34,538 nt of DNA, from the NCBI GenBank assembly GCA_023489275.1, contig JAMDDD010000040.1, positions 1-34,538 on the forward strand, given 5' to 3'. The stretch is from Actinomycetota bacterium (GTDB taxonomy: Bacteria > Actinomycetota > Thermoleophilia > BMS3ABIN01). This document shows, one piece after another, positions 23,069 through 31,936 of the stretch; within the stretch, counting starts at the first letter, position 1; the number at the start of each line of letters is the position of its first letter. Under the pieces are notes generated by a model that saw only the letters and a list, made by a program, of their open reading frames with translations, had not been told where the DNA came from and did not search any database. Both the position numbers and the translations under genes were made by a program.

Positions 23069-24634
23069 CTACAATCTTCCTCCCAGGGCAGCCAGAAAAC
23101 GGGTGAGAAAGTTGCCGTGCTGGGCCATATACGGCGCCATCTGGTGGACCAGACGGGTGACCGAGGGGTTGATGATATTAAGGAACGTGGCCGGATACAC
23201 CCCAACCCAGACCGCCAGCGCCCCCAGCGGCACCAGAGCGCTGATCTCCCGCAGGTTTAGATCCGAGAGTTTAAACCACTTTTCATCGCGGGTTTCGGTG
23301 AACATGGTGCGCAGGTACATCCAGAGAAGATACGCCGCCGCCAGGATGATGCCGCCAGCCGCGATCACCGCCATCGCCTTGTTATAGCTAAACAGGCCCA
23401 GCAGGCTGAGGAACTCCCCCACGAAACCGGAGAGACCGGGAAGGCCCAGAGACGCCAGCGTGAAGAAAAGCAGGAACGAAGCCAGCACCGGGAACGGCGA
23501 CGCCAGCCCGCCCATGGCGCTGATCTCACGCGTATGCAGGCGCTCGTAGGCAAAGCCAACCAGGAGGAACAGAGATCCTGTTAGCAGTCCGTGGCTGAAC
23601 ATCACCAGCACGCCACCCTCGACGCCGATAATATTGAGGGCAAAGATGCCGCCGGTGACAAAGCCCATGTGGCTGACGCTGGAGTAGGCCACCAGCTTCT
23701 TCAAATCCTTTTGCACCAGCGACAGCAAGGCGCCGTAGATGATGGCAATGATTGACAGGATGAGGATGTAGGGGACGGCGGCCGCCGCCGCGTCCGGGAA
23801 CAGGGGAATGCAGAAGCGGATGATGCCGTAGCCGCCCATCTTCAGTAGTACCCCCGCCAGAATGACGCTGCCGGCGGTGGGCGCCTCCACGTGGGCGTCC
23901 GGCAGCCAGGTATGCACCGGCCACATTGGCACCTTGATGGCGAAAGCGATGAAGAAGGCCAGAAAGGCCGCCAGCTGTACCGGGAACGAGAACACGGCGT
24001 TTTGCAGCTGGTCCAGATCAAAAACGGGCGCCGCGAAGTGGTTGGGCCGCGCCAGATAGGCGATGGCGACGATGGCTACCAGCATCAGGACGCTGCCGGC
24101 CATCGTGAAGAGGAAAAACTTCAGCGCCGCATAGATGCGCCGGGGGCCACCCCAGACGCCGATGATGAAATACATCGGGATCAGCATCAGCTCCCAGAAA
24201 ACATAGAAGAGGAGCAGGTCGCGGGCGCAGAAAGTGCCGATCATGCCGGTTTCCAGGAAGAGGAACGCAGCAAAGAAACTCAGCTCGCGGTCCTTGATGT
24301 AATTCCAGGAAGCAGGGATGATCACCAGTGACAGCAGCGTCGTGAGCAGGATCAGCAAGACACTGATCCCGTCGACTCCCATGTGATAGCTGGAACCGAG
24401 CCGCGGGATCCAGTTGACTTTCTCGATGAACTGGAACGACGCGGTGTTCTGGTTGAATTTAAATACCATCACCAGTGACAGCACGAATACCGCCGCCGTT
24501 GTCGCCAGCGCCGTATACTTGTACAGCAACGGCCGGCCCCGCATGAGCACCAGCATGACCAGCGCCCCCAGCGTGGGGAGGAAGGTCATTACCGTCAATA
24601 TCGGAAAGCCTATCTGGGATTGGAAAGAAAACAT
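23069..24634 (-). CDS. nuoM: NADH-quinone oxidoreductase subunit M
   Basis: This 521-residue antiporter-like subunit has about 14 membrane helices. It carries the conserved Glu in F-W-E-L-M-L-I-P-M-Y and the segment W-P-V-H-T-W-L-P-D-A-H-V-E-A-P-T-A-G-S-V-I-L-A-G with its Lys in L-L-K-M-G-G-Y-G. It pumps protons as the middle module of the membrane arm. The start ATG 24634 is preceded almost immediately by 7-base repeats, so instead of a normal Shine-Dalgarno the region reads repeated CGGAACT. Only that GGA could pair with 16S rRNA. Confidence 0.96.
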   Translation of the reverse strand: MFSFQSQIGFPILTVMTFLPTLGALVMLVLMRGRPLLYKYTALATTAAVFVLSLVMVFKFNQNTASFQFIEKVNWIPRLGSSYHMGVDGISVLLILLTTLLSLVIIPASWNYIKDRELSFFAAFLFLETGMIGTFCARDLLLFYVFWELMLIPMYFIIGVWGGPRRIYAALKFFLFTMAGSVLMLVAIVAIAYLARPNHFAAPVFDLDQLQNAVFSFPVQLAAFLAFFIAFAIKVPMWPVHTWLPDAHVEAPTAGSVILAGVLLKMGGYGIIRFCIPLFPDAAAAAVPYILILSIIAIIYGALLSLVQKDLKKLVAYSSVSHMGFVTGGIFALNIIGVEGGVLVMFSHGLLTGSLFLLVGFAYERLHTREISAMGGLASPFPVLASFLLFFTLASLGLPGLSGFVGEFLSLLGLFSYNKAMAVIAAGGIILAAAYLLWMYLRTMFTETRDEKWFKLSDLNLREISALVPLGALAVWVGVYPATFLNIINPSVTRLVHQMAPYMAQHGNFLTRFLAALGGRL

Positions 24635-24635
24635 C

Positions 24636-24823
24636 GTTCCGAGTTCAGAGTTCCGAGTTCCGAGTTATTTTCACTGGGCTGTATTTTCTTCCTTTGAATT
24701 TCGTGTTCTTTAAGTAAGTCAAAAATCCACCGGTTAGATTGCTCGTATCGTTTGCAAACATGTTCATCTTGTCAAACTCTTTCTTCACCGCAACACTCCT
24801 CGCTCGGAACTCAGAACTAAACT
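24636..24823. repeat. Heptamer repeat element, nuoL-nuoM junction
   Basis: Four units of the type GTTCCGA (24636-24663) stand in exact 7-base phase. An inverted arm of GGAACTC / AGAACTA type lies at about 24804-24823, with about 135 bases of AT-rich spacer between. The first arm covers the ribosome-binding region of nuoM; the second ends at the nuoL stop codon (24825). The spacer holds no gene. Confidence 0.75.
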
Positions 24824-24824
24824 G

Positions 24825-26711
24825 TTACAATGTCAAAAAAACGTACACGATCATTAGCACCAGCAATCCCAGCATCATCGTAAACAGATAACCCTGAATC
24901 TTTCCCGCCTGGATCGGCCGGAGGGCGCGGCCGGCGCCTACCGCCAGCCAGCCGGCGCCATTGACTGCCCCGTCAATGACTCCGGCGTCAACGATCCGCC
25001 AGAGCCAACCGGAGAAGCGGCGCAGCGGATTGATAATTACCGCGAAGTAGATCTCATCAATGTAATATTTGTTGAGCAGCAACGTGTAAAAGCGGCCGGA
25101 GCGCTTGCACGCCTTTGCCGGCAGCCAGGGGCAGCGCAGGTAAAAATGCCAGGCCAGCAAGATGCCGGCAATGCCCACGGCAGCCGAAAAGGCCATCAGG
25201 ACCCCCGATAACAAGCCGAATTCATGCGCCGGCGCATGAATGGCGGCGGCAAAGACACCGTGGAGAAAGTGATCGATGTAACCGCTCCCCGGCGGAACGC
25301 CGAGCAGCAGGCCGGCCCCCACGGTGGGCACCGCCAGGACGATCAGCGGCACCGTCATCACCCACGGTGACTCGTGCGCATGGGAGAAAAGCCTGGCGTC
25401 TCGCGGTTCGTTAAAGAACGTGAGAAAGATCATCCGGAAAGAATAAAAAGCCGTCAGGAACACGGTAATCACAGCGACGATCCAGAAGTAATAGTAGCCC
25501 CCATCGAACGCGCCCGCGAGCACGGCGTCCTTGCTGAAAAAGCCGGAGAGGCCCGGGAATCCGGAAAGCGCCAGGGCGCCGATGAGGAAGGTCCAGTAGG
25601 TAATCTTGATCTTCTTCCTTAAGCCGCCCATCTTGAGCATGTCCTGCTCGCCGCCCATGGCGTGGATCACCGATCCGGAACAGAGGAAGAGCAGGCCCTT
25701 GAAGAAGCCGTGCGCCAGCAAGTGAAACATGGCCGCGGTCCAGGCGCCCACTCCCAGCGCCATGAACATGTAACCCAGCTGACTGACGGTCGAATATGCC
25801 AGCACCTTCTTGATGTCCGTCTGGACCATGGCGATGCTGGCGGCGAAGATAGCGGTAAAGGTTCCGATGATGGCCACCACCAGCATGGCGGTATGCGAGT
25901 GGGCAAAAAGGGGATTGGAACGGGCAACCATGTAGACGCCGGCGTTGACCATGGTGGCGGCATGGATCAGGGAGCTGACCGGGGTCGGGCCCTCCATGGC
26001 ATCCGGCAGCCAGACGTGCAGGGGGAACTGGGCGCTCTTGCCTACGGCGCCGGTAAACAGCAGCAGGCAGATAGCGGTGGCCATGCCGCCGCTTAAGCCA
26101 CCGGCCGCGGCAAAGACGCCGCTGTAGCTCAGCGTTCCCAGGGTAACGAAAATGAGCATGATCCCCAGGCTGAAGCCGAAGTCGCCCACGCGGTTGACAA
26201 GGAAAGCCTTCATGCCGGCGTTGGAGGCGCTCACCTTGGGGAACCAGAAAGCGATCAGCAGGTAAGAGCAAAGGCCCACGGCTTCCCAGAAAACGTAGAG
26301 CAGGAGGTAGTTGTTGGCCAGCACCAGCATGAACATCGAGAACATGAACAGGTTGATATAGGCGAAGAAGCGGTAGTAACCCTTGTCCCCGTGCATGTAT
26401 CCGATCGAGTAGACATGGACCATGAAGCCGACGGTGGCGACTACCAGGAGCATGATGGCGGTCAGCTCGTCAACCAGAAAGCCGATATCGACACTGAAAT
26501 GCCCGACGGCGATCCACGAGTAAATCTGCCAGGAGAGGGTATGGCCCCGCTCTACCTGAATAAAAACATACATTGAAAGCAGCCAGCTGATGGCCACGGC
26601 GCCCACGGAAGCGAAATGGCTTTTCTCCTTCAGGTAGCGCCGTCCCAGCAGTCCCGTAAACACAAACGAGGCCAGCGGCAGCAGCGGTATCAGCAGCACA
26701 ACTGCTTTCAA
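24825..26711 (-). CDS. nuoL: NADH-quinone oxidoreductase subunit L
   Basis: This is the distal antiporter-like subunit of 628 residues, with about 16 membrane helices including the long lateral helix at the C-terminus. It shows W-E-A-V-G-L-C-S-Y-L-L-I-A-F-W, the H-V-W-L-P-D-A-M-E-G-P-T-P-V-S-S-L-I-H-A-A-T-M-V-family signature, and the conserved Lys in K-K-V-L-A-Y-S-T-V-S-Q-L-G-Y. The start is a TTG (26711): the ATG five bases upstream is followed by a stop in its frame, and AAGGATGAGA lies upstream. It begins just after the nuoK stop. Confidence 0.96.
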   Translation of the reverse strand: MKAVVLLIPLLPLASFVFTGLLGRRYLKEKSHFASVGAVAISWLLSMYVFIQVERGHTLSWQIYSWIAVGHFSVDIGFLVDELTAIMLLVVATVGFMVHVYSIGYMHGDKGYYRFFAYINLFMFSMFMLVLANNYLLLYVFWEAVGLCSYLLIAFWFPKVSASNAGMKAFLVNRVGDFGFSLGIMLIFVTLGTLSYSGVFAAAGGLSGGMATAICLLLFTGAVGKSAQFPLHVWLPDAMEGPTPVSSLIHAATMVNAGVYMVARSNPLFAHSHTAMLVVAIIGTFTAIFAASIAMVQTDIKKVLAYSTVSQLGYMFMALGVGAWTAAMFHLLAHGFFKGLLFLCSGSVIHAMGGEQDMLKMGGLRKKIKITYWTFLIGALALSGFPGLSGFFSKDAVLAGAFDGGYYYFWIVAVITVFLTAFYSFRMIFLTFFNEPRDARLFSHAHESPWVMTVPLIVLAVPTVGAGLLLGVPPGSGYIDHFLHGVFAAAIHAPAHEFGLLSGVLMAFSAAVGIAGILLAWHFYLRCPWLPAKACKRSGRFYTLLLNKYYIDEIYFAVIINPLRRFSGWLWRIVDAGVIDGAVNGAGWLAVGAGRALRPIQAGKIQGYLFTMMLGLLVLMIVYVFLTL

Positions 26712-26718
26712 ATCATTC

Positions 26719-27027
26719 TCATCCTTTTAAATCGTCAAGTTCGTCAACATCAAGCCTTTCCCGCAGCCGGTACATGGCGATGCCGATTGCCAGCCCCACA
26801 GCCACCTCCGCCGCCGCTACCGCCAGCACGATGAACACGAACACTTCGCCGCGGCCGGGACCGATGGCCGAGTAGTTGGAAAAAGCCACCAGGGCGATGT
26901 TGACCGCGTTCAGCATCAGCTCCAGGCACATCACCACGAGAATTATGTTGCGGCGCGCCACCACGCCCCAGGCGCCGACGGCAAACAGGGCCGCGGCCAG
27001 CGCGAGATAATACTGGAGCGGCGTCAC
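26719..27027 (-). CDS. nuoK: NADH-quinone oxidoreductase subunit K
   Basis: This small membrane subunit has 102 residues and three helices. The two functionally important glutamates are present: one in [10 protein letters not shown] and one in A-A-A-E-V-A-V-G-L. They form part of the proton path between the quinone site and the antiporter subunits. The start is GTG, overlapping the nuoJ stop as GTGA, so translation is coupled. Confidence 0.96.
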   Translation of the reverse strand: MTPLQYYLALAAALFAVGAWGVVARRNIILVVMCLELMLNAVNIALVAFSNYSAIGPGRGEVFVFIVLAVAAAEVAVGLAIGIAMYRLRERLDVDELDDLKG

Positions 27028-27524
27028 CGGCGCTTCTCTCTCTTGGCCAGCAGGACAGCGCCGGCGATGGCAACCAGCAGCACCAGCGACACCAACTCAA
27101 AGGGAAGCGCGTACTGATTAAACAGGAGGCGGGAGAGCTGCGCCGTTGTCGGATTTTGCGGCTTGGGCGCGTAATTATACTTGCCTCTGCCCAGCACCAC
27201 TCCCAGCACCGCCGCGAGAATCACCGCCGCCGGCAGCGCCGCCCACGCCTGGCGGTGGAAAAACAGCCGGAGTTCTCCGCTTCGCTGCTTGGTGAGCATG
27301 ATCGCAAACAGGATCAGGATCGAAATCGCGCCGACGTAGATGAGCAGTTGCGCCGCCGCCAGCAGCTCGGCGTTCAGCGTAATAAATACAATCGCCACGC
27401 CGGTGAAGCTGGCGATCATGGCGATGGCGCTGTAAATCAGGTTGCGGAAGCTGACCATCAGCACCGCGGGAATAATCACGACGGCAGCGACGATATAAAA
27501 CAAAGGTGTGGAGAAGCCGTTCAT
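27024..27524 (-). CDS. nuoJ: NADH-quinone oxidoreductase subunit J
   Basis: This membrane subunit of 166 residues has five helices, including the [10 protein letters not shown] and [19 protein letters not shown] segments typical of NuoJ. A longer upstream frame is not used: ATG 27524 overlaps the stop codon of the NuoG-like gene as ATGA and gives the family's normal N-terminus. The basic tail (K-R-E-K-R-R) is cytoplasmic. Confidence 0.95.
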   Translation of the reverse strand: MNGFSTPLFYIVAAVVIIPAVLMVSFRNLIYSAIAMIASFTGVAIVFITLNAELLAAAQLLIYVGAISILILFAIMLTKQRSGELRLFFHRQAWAALPAAVILAAVLGVVLGRGKYNYAPKPQNPTTAQLSRLLFNQYALPFELVSLVLLVAIAGAVLLAKREKRR

Positions 27525-29965
27525 TGCTTTTTCTGCTCCCGTTTCAGAGCGGTTTCGCCTCCATGCACATCCTTCTGGTACTGCTTGGCGGCGTGATCTT
27601 CGTTCTCCCTGGGGGCGTGGTCTTGCTGGCATGACCCGGCAGGGTTTAAATCCGGGCCCCGGGCCATGTCAAGCAGATTGCAGTGCAGCTCCTCATGGCT
27701 GGCGGTGGCCAGCTCAAACGCGGGCGTGATCGCCAGCGATTCCACCGGGCAGACCTCGACGCAATCGGCGCAAAATATACACCGGGAAGTGTCCAGATGC
27801 CAGTTGACAAGTTGCCGATCTTTCATAAACAGCGCTCCCGTCGGGCAGAGAGTGGCGCAGCGGCCGCAAGATACGCAATCAGTCTCGTTGAGCGACCGGT
27901 CGAACGGCGGCGTGACGATAGCGCCGGCGCCACGGCCGGTAAAATCATACACCCCGGAGCCGGTTACGTACTTGCAGACCCGGATGCAGCGGGCGCAGTC
28001 AATGCACCGGTTGGGGTCGCGCTGGATAAAATCATGGGTGGTGTCGCGACCGTACAGATGCTGGGCTCCGGCAAACCGGTTCCCTTCCTCCTTCATCAGT
28101 CCGGCGCCAATGCTGTAGCGCCGGAGTTTGCAGCTCTCCACGCCCTCGCAGATGCACTGCAGGCAGCGGCGGCTCTCGTCTCCGGCTGCCGCTTCCGAAA
28201 ATCCCCGGTCAATCTCGAGGAAGTTGCCTTCGCGCTCCAGGACCGGCAGCTGCGGCGTCATCTGCCGCGCTTCTTTTTTGTCGCGGTAAGCGGGAATGGA
28301 AATCATCGGCGGTTTTTCCAGCTCGGGCAGAGCGGTCTCGTAAGCGGACATGTCCTCACCCCGGAGAAAGGCGTCCATGGCCCAGGCAGCTTTCTTGGCG
28401 CCGCCAATGGCAGCCACCACGGTGAGAGCCCCGCTGACGGCGTCGCCAGCGGCGAACACCTGCGGGCGCCCTGTCTGATATGTCCTGGGATTGGTCTCGA
28501 TCGTCTGCCAGCGGGAGCAAGTGACACCGCCCTCTTCCGGAAAAAGGGTGCATTCTTCCTCTTTTTTAACGTCGATATACGTCAGCTTCGGCATCTGGCC
28601 GATGGCCGGGATAATCGTGTCCAACTCCACCAGGTACTCGGAGCCGGGAACCGGCTGCGGCCGCCTCCGGCCGCTGGCGTCAGGCTCCCCCAGCTCCATC
28701 TTCTGGCAGATCATACCGGCGACACGGCCGTCCTTGCCCTCCACCCGGACCGGCGCCACCAGGAAGGAAAACAGGACCCCTTCCTCCATGGCGTCCTTGA
28801 CTTCCAGCTCATGCGCCGGCATCTCCTTCTGGGTGCGGCGGTAGAAGACCGTCACCTCGCTGGCGCCCAGCCGTTTGGAAACGCGGGCGGCGTCCATGGC
28901 AGAAAAGCCGCCGCCAATGACCGCGACCTTGTCGCCGACGTCGGGCGGGTTCCCGAGCGCCACCTCGCGGAGAAAATCAACCACAGTAATGACGCCTTCA
29001 AGATCCTCTCCTTCAACGCGCATGGCGCGGCTCGCGTGAGCGCCGATGCCGAGAAAGACGGCAGCAAACCCCATCTCGCCCAGCAGGTCATCGAGAGAGA
29101 AATCCGGCCCCAGCGCCATGCCCGTTTTCAGTTCCACTCCCATCGCCCAGAGAGGCTCGAGCTCCGCGTTTAAAACCCTTTTGGGAAGACGGTATTCAGG
29201 GATGCCGTAGCGGAGCATGCCGCCGGTATCGGGCAGCGCCTCGAAGATCGTGACGCTATGGCCTTTAAGCGCCAGGTAATAGGCGTTGGCCAGCCCTGCC
29301 GGGCCGGCGCCGACCACGGCCACGCGCTTGCCGGTGGCGGCGGCAGGCTGCTCAGGCTTAAATCCCTTTTCAATCGCCACATCCCCGACAAAGCGGTGTG
29401 AGAGCCGGATTGAAATCGGCTCCTCCACTTCCTCACGGCGGCAGACACCCTCGCAAGGGTGCGGGCAGACGCGGCCGACAATCGCCGGGAAGGGCAGGTT
29501 CTCTTTCAACACCCGCTGTGACTCATCATAGTCCCCGTCCGCGATCAGGCCGATGAAAGCGGGAATATCAACATTAGTGGGGCAGCCATACTTGCACGGC
29601 GGCAGGCAGTAGGCGTTATGGTCGGAAAGCAGCAGCTCCAGATATGTCTTCCGCAGCCGGAGCAGCTCCTCGCTATCGGTGGTGACGACCATGCCTTCCC
29701 GGACATAAGTGGCGCAGGAAGGCACGGGACGCTCCTCGCCCTCGACCTCGACGACACAGAGGCGGCAGCCCCCGAAGGGCTCCAGGCCTTTGATGACGCA
29801 AAGATAAGGGATCTTGATCTTGACCGACTTGGCCGCTTCCAGGATGGTATCTCCCTCATGGGCCATGACCTCGCGGCCGTTTATGCTCAGCTTTACCGGC
29901 GCGCCGGTGCCCGAAATCCGGACGGGAGGCAAGCAATTTACTTTTTGATTGAGTCCGTCACTCAT
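27521..29965 (-). CDS. NuoG-like/GltD-like Fe-S flavoprotein fused to the C-terminal half of NuoI (814 aa)
   Basis: Domains in order: a [2Fe-2S] ferredoxin (C56, C67, C70, C84); H116 with C120, C124, C128 like the NuoG His-Cys3 site; a GltD-type flavin module with FAD motif G-A-G-P-A-G (219-224) and NAD(P) motif G-G-G-F-S-A-M-D (351-358); a Cys group at 601-612; and two 4Fe-4S motifs as in NuoG (C654-664, C697-707). A last motif, S-R-C-I-F-C-A-D-C-V-E-V-C-P (727-740), is followed by I-T-P-A-F-E-L, exactly the second half of NuoI. The molybdopterin-type domain of NuoG is absent. It should pass electrons between NAD(P)H or another donor and complex I. I start at ATG 29965 because the longer frame translates the heptamer repeat. 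Its stop overlaps nuoJ (ATGA). Confidence 0.88.
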   Translation of the reverse strand: MSDGLNQKVNCLPPVRISGTGAPVKLSINGREVMAHEGDTILEAAKSVKIKIPYLCVIKGLEPFGGCRLCVVEVEGEERPVPSCATYVREGMVVTTDSEELLRLRKTYLELLLSDHNAYCLPPCKYGCPTNVDIPAFIGLIADGDYDESQRVLKENLPFPAIVGRVCPHPCEGVCRREEVEEPISIRLSHRFVGDVAIEKGFKPEQPAAATGKRVAVVGAGPAGLANAYYLALKGHSVTIFEALPDTGGMLRYGIPEYRLPKRVLNAELEPLWAMGVELKTGMALGPDFSLDDLLGEMGFAAVFLGIGAHASRAMRVEGEDLEGVITVVDFLREVALGNPPDVGDKVAVIGGGFSAMDAARVSKRLGASEVTVFYRRTQKEMPAHELEVKDAMEEGVLFSFLVAPVRVEGKDGRVAGMICQKMELGEPDASGRRRPQPVPGSEYLVELDTIIPAIGQMPKLTYIDVKKEEECTLFPEEGGVTCSRWQTIETNPRTYQTGRPQVFAAGDAVSGALTVVAAIGGAKKAAWAMDAFLRGEDMSAYETALPELEKPPMISIPAYRDKKEARQMTPQLPVLEREGNFLEIDRGFSEAAAGDESRRCLQCICEGVESCKLRRYSIGAGLMKEEGNRFAGAQHLYGRDTTHDFIQRDPNRCIDCARCIRVCKYVTGSGVYDFTGRGAGAIVTPPFDRSLNETDCVSCGRCATLCPTGALFMKDRQLVNWHLDTSRCIFCADCVEVCPVESLAITPAFELATASHEELHCNLLDMARGPDLNPAGSCQQDHAPRENEDHAAKQYQKDVHGGETALKREQKKQ

Positions 29966-29974
29966 GCCATATTG

Positions 29975-30053
29975 GTTTCTGGTTTCGAGTTTCCAGTTTC
30001 TGGTTTCGATGAATGATGGTTTAACAAGAAACTGGCAACCGGCAACGCGAAAC
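29975..30053. repeat. Heptamer repeat element, nuoF-nuoG junction
   Basis: Five units of GTTTCNN run in perfect 7-base phase at 29975-30009. After a 10-base centre, five units of the inverse type (NNGNAAC) run in perfect phase at about 30019-30053. The two arms can pair into an imperfect hairpin of about 35 bp. The element fills nearly the whole gap between the NuoF stop and the NuoG-like start. Confidence 0.85.
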
Positions 30054-30056
30054 TTT

Positions 30057-31856
30057 TCATTTACCACATCTCCCTGCCGCGCATTTGCCTTCAACTGCGT
30101 GCGCCGTAAATTCTTCCTTGAAGAACTTTAGTCCGGTCAGCAGCGGCCGGACGGAGGTGCGGCCGAGGCCGCAGAGCGCGCCCGCCTGGATATCCTCCGC
30201 CAGCGTCCGGGCCAGCTCGAGGTCGCCGGCGCCGGCACCGCGGCAGATTCTGTCAACGACGTCCAGCAGGCGCCAGGTCCCCAGGCGGCAGGGAACGCAC
30301 TTGCCGCACGACTGCCTGGTGAAAAAGGCCAGGCACTGCCGGGCGACGTCCACCACGCATTCATCCGCCCCCAGCACCGTTATCGTTCCGGAGCTTAAGT
30401 CGCCACCGGCCTCGCTTAAAGAGTCATAGTCGAGCGGGATGTCAAACAATCCGGGCGAGAGGAAACCGCCGCCGGCGGAGCCCACCAGCGCCGCCTTGGG
30501 CTCTCCTTTAAAGCCGCCGCCAACTTCAGCCACCAGCTTTTTCAGGCTGGTGCTCATGGATGCCTCATAAACGCCAGGCTTGCCAACCGCGCCCTGCAGC
30601 GTAAACAGCTTGGTCCCCGGCGCATTCGGCGCGCCGATCTGACTGAAGGCACGGGCCCCGTTCTTGATGATCCACGGCACCGCCGCCAGCGTTTCGACAT
30701 TCTCGACGACGGTGGGCATGCCGCGCAGGCCTTTTTCCGCCGGGTAAGGAGGCCGGACGCTGGGCATCGGCCGCTTTCCTTCCAGGGTGGCGATGACCGC
30801 CGTTTCCTCACCGCCCATAAAGGTCTTGGGCACCTCCACGACTTCAAGGCTGAAAGCAAAGCCGCCGGGCAGCTCCGCTCCCAGGAGATCCCGGTCCTCA
30901 GCCTGGTCTATGGCGCCACGGAGGCGCTCGACGGCGAGGCGGTTGTCTTTGCTGATATAGATGTATCCCTGACTGGCGCCGATGGCGTAGCCGGCCACGA
31001 TCATCCCCTCGATGACGCTGTGCGGATTTTCCTCCAGCAGGATCCGGTCTTTAAAGGAACCCGGATCGCCTTCCTCGGCATTGCAGATGATGTACTTTTG
31101 CGGCGCAAGCGTCTCAGCCGCCACCTGCCACTTGCGGCCGGTGGGAAAACCGGAGCCGCTGCGGCCGCGCAGGCCACTTTGCGTGATCTCCTCCACCACT
31201 CCCGGCGGTGGCGTTTCGGTGAGGATCCGGGTAGCGGCGCTGTAACCGCCGGCGCCGGCATAAGCATCGATGCTTTCCGGATCGACGCCGCCGTGATTTG
31301 CCAGCAGGATCTGCGGGCAATCCTCCATTGTCGCGCGCTCCGCAGGGGCCGGCGGCGCCTCACCCGGCCGGGGCGCGCCCGGCCCCAGCTGATCATAATA
31401 AGTGGCAATGGAAAATACCTGGCTCACCCAGGCGCCGTTTTTTAGCGCCAGCCCCTCCAGCAGTTGCTCGGTAAGCTCACCGGCGTCGATCAGAGAACTG
31501 GCGATGCAGCCCCGGGCGGGCGCTTCCGCCGCGCCCTGCGGCCAGGGAGCGATGCCTACCGGCTTCTCTCCCCTGTTCAGGAAAGACAGCATCGGACCGG
31601 CGCCGGCGTCAAAACGCCAGACCTTATCCGCCCGCTTTTCATCATAAATAATCTTGATGGCAACCGCCGGACATACCTGCTCGCAAAAAGTGCAGGCGAT
31701 GCAGCGGGGCGTCGCCGCGTCGTCCTTCAGCCGCAGGCGGATGAGGCCGCGGCTGCGCTCAGGCAGTTTCCGCCGCTCTTCGGGATACTGCACCGTCACT
31801 TTCTTGCGAAGCAGGTGCGCCGCCGTTATTTCCAGGCCTTTTAAGAGACCGATCAT
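30057..31856 (-). CDS. nuoF: NuoF fused to the N-terminal half of NuoI (599 aa)
   Basis: Residues 1-85 are the front of NuoI: an amphipathic helix, T-V-Q-Y-P-E-E-R-R-K-L-P-E-R-S-R-G, and one 4Fe-4S motif (C52, C55, C58, C62). The chain then leaves the NuoI pattern just before the second motif. Residues about 118-160 resemble the helical start of NuoE (V-F-S-I-A-T-Y-Y) without its [2Fe-2S] cysteines. From about 180 it is NuoF: G-L-R-G-R-S-G-S-G-F-P-T-G-R-K-W for NADH, C-N-A-E-E-G-D-P-G-S-F-K-D-R for FMN, and C517, C520, C523, C562 for cluster N3. It should oxidise NADH and, through its NuoI half, dock on NuoH. A normal NuoF has about 430 residues. ATG 31856 has only a weak GGAA upstream. Confidence 0.9.
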   Translation of the reverse strand: MIGLLKGLEITAAHLLRKKVTVQYPEERRKLPERSRGLIRLRLKDDAATPRCIACTFCEQVCPAVAIKIIYDEKRADKVWRFDAGAGPMLSFLNRGEKPVGIAPWPQGAAEAPARGCIASSLIDAGELTEQLLEGLALKNGAWVSQVFSIATYYDQLGPGAPRPGEAPPAPAERATMEDCPQILLANHGGVDPESIDAYAGAGGYSAATRILTETPPPGVVEEITQSGLRGRSGSGFPTGRKWQVAAETLAPQKYIICNAEEGDPGSFKDRILLEENPHSVIEGMIVAGYAIGASQGYIYISKDNRLAVERLRGAIDQAEDRDLLGAELPGGFAFSLEVVEVPKTFMGGEETAVIATLEGKRPMPSVRPPYPAEKGLRGMPTVVENVETLAAVPWIIKNGARAFSQIGAPNAPGTKLFTLQGAVGKPGVYEASMSTSLKKLVAEVGGGFKGEPKAALVGSAGGGFLSPGLFDIPLDYDSLSEAGGDLSSGTITVLGADECVVDVARQCLAFFTRQSCGKCVPCRLGTWRLLDVVDRICRGAGAGDLELARTLAEDIQAGALCGLGRTSVRPLLTGLKFFKEEFTAHAVEGKCAAGRCGK

Positions 31857-31862
31857 CTATTG

Positions 31863-31936
31863 GTTCCAAGTTTAAAAAGCCCAAAATGACTTTGCCGGGA
31901 GTCAACTTTGAACTTTGACCTTTGAACTTTGAACTT
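31863..31936. repeat. Heptamer repeat element, nuoH-nuoF junction
   Basis: Two units of type GTTCCAA/GTTTAAA (31863-31876), a 25-base centre, then five units of CAACTTTG type in exact 7-base phase (31902-31936). The long arm abuts the nuoH stop codon (31936-31938). Orientation of the arms is inverted, as in the neighbouring elements. Confidence 0.75.

Noticed and set aside
27683-29173. A 496-codon frame opposite the NuoG-like gene, and similar long frames opposite nuoN (22274-23029) and in another frame of nuoL (25411-26271)
   Set aside because: These are shadows of GC-rich genes: they show no domain pattern, while the nuo frames match known families throughout.
29966-30094. A 43-residue N-terminal extension of the NuoG-like protein
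   Set aside because: It translates the heptamer repeat and the end of nuoF and has no family match. ATG 29965 gives a sensible N-terminus.
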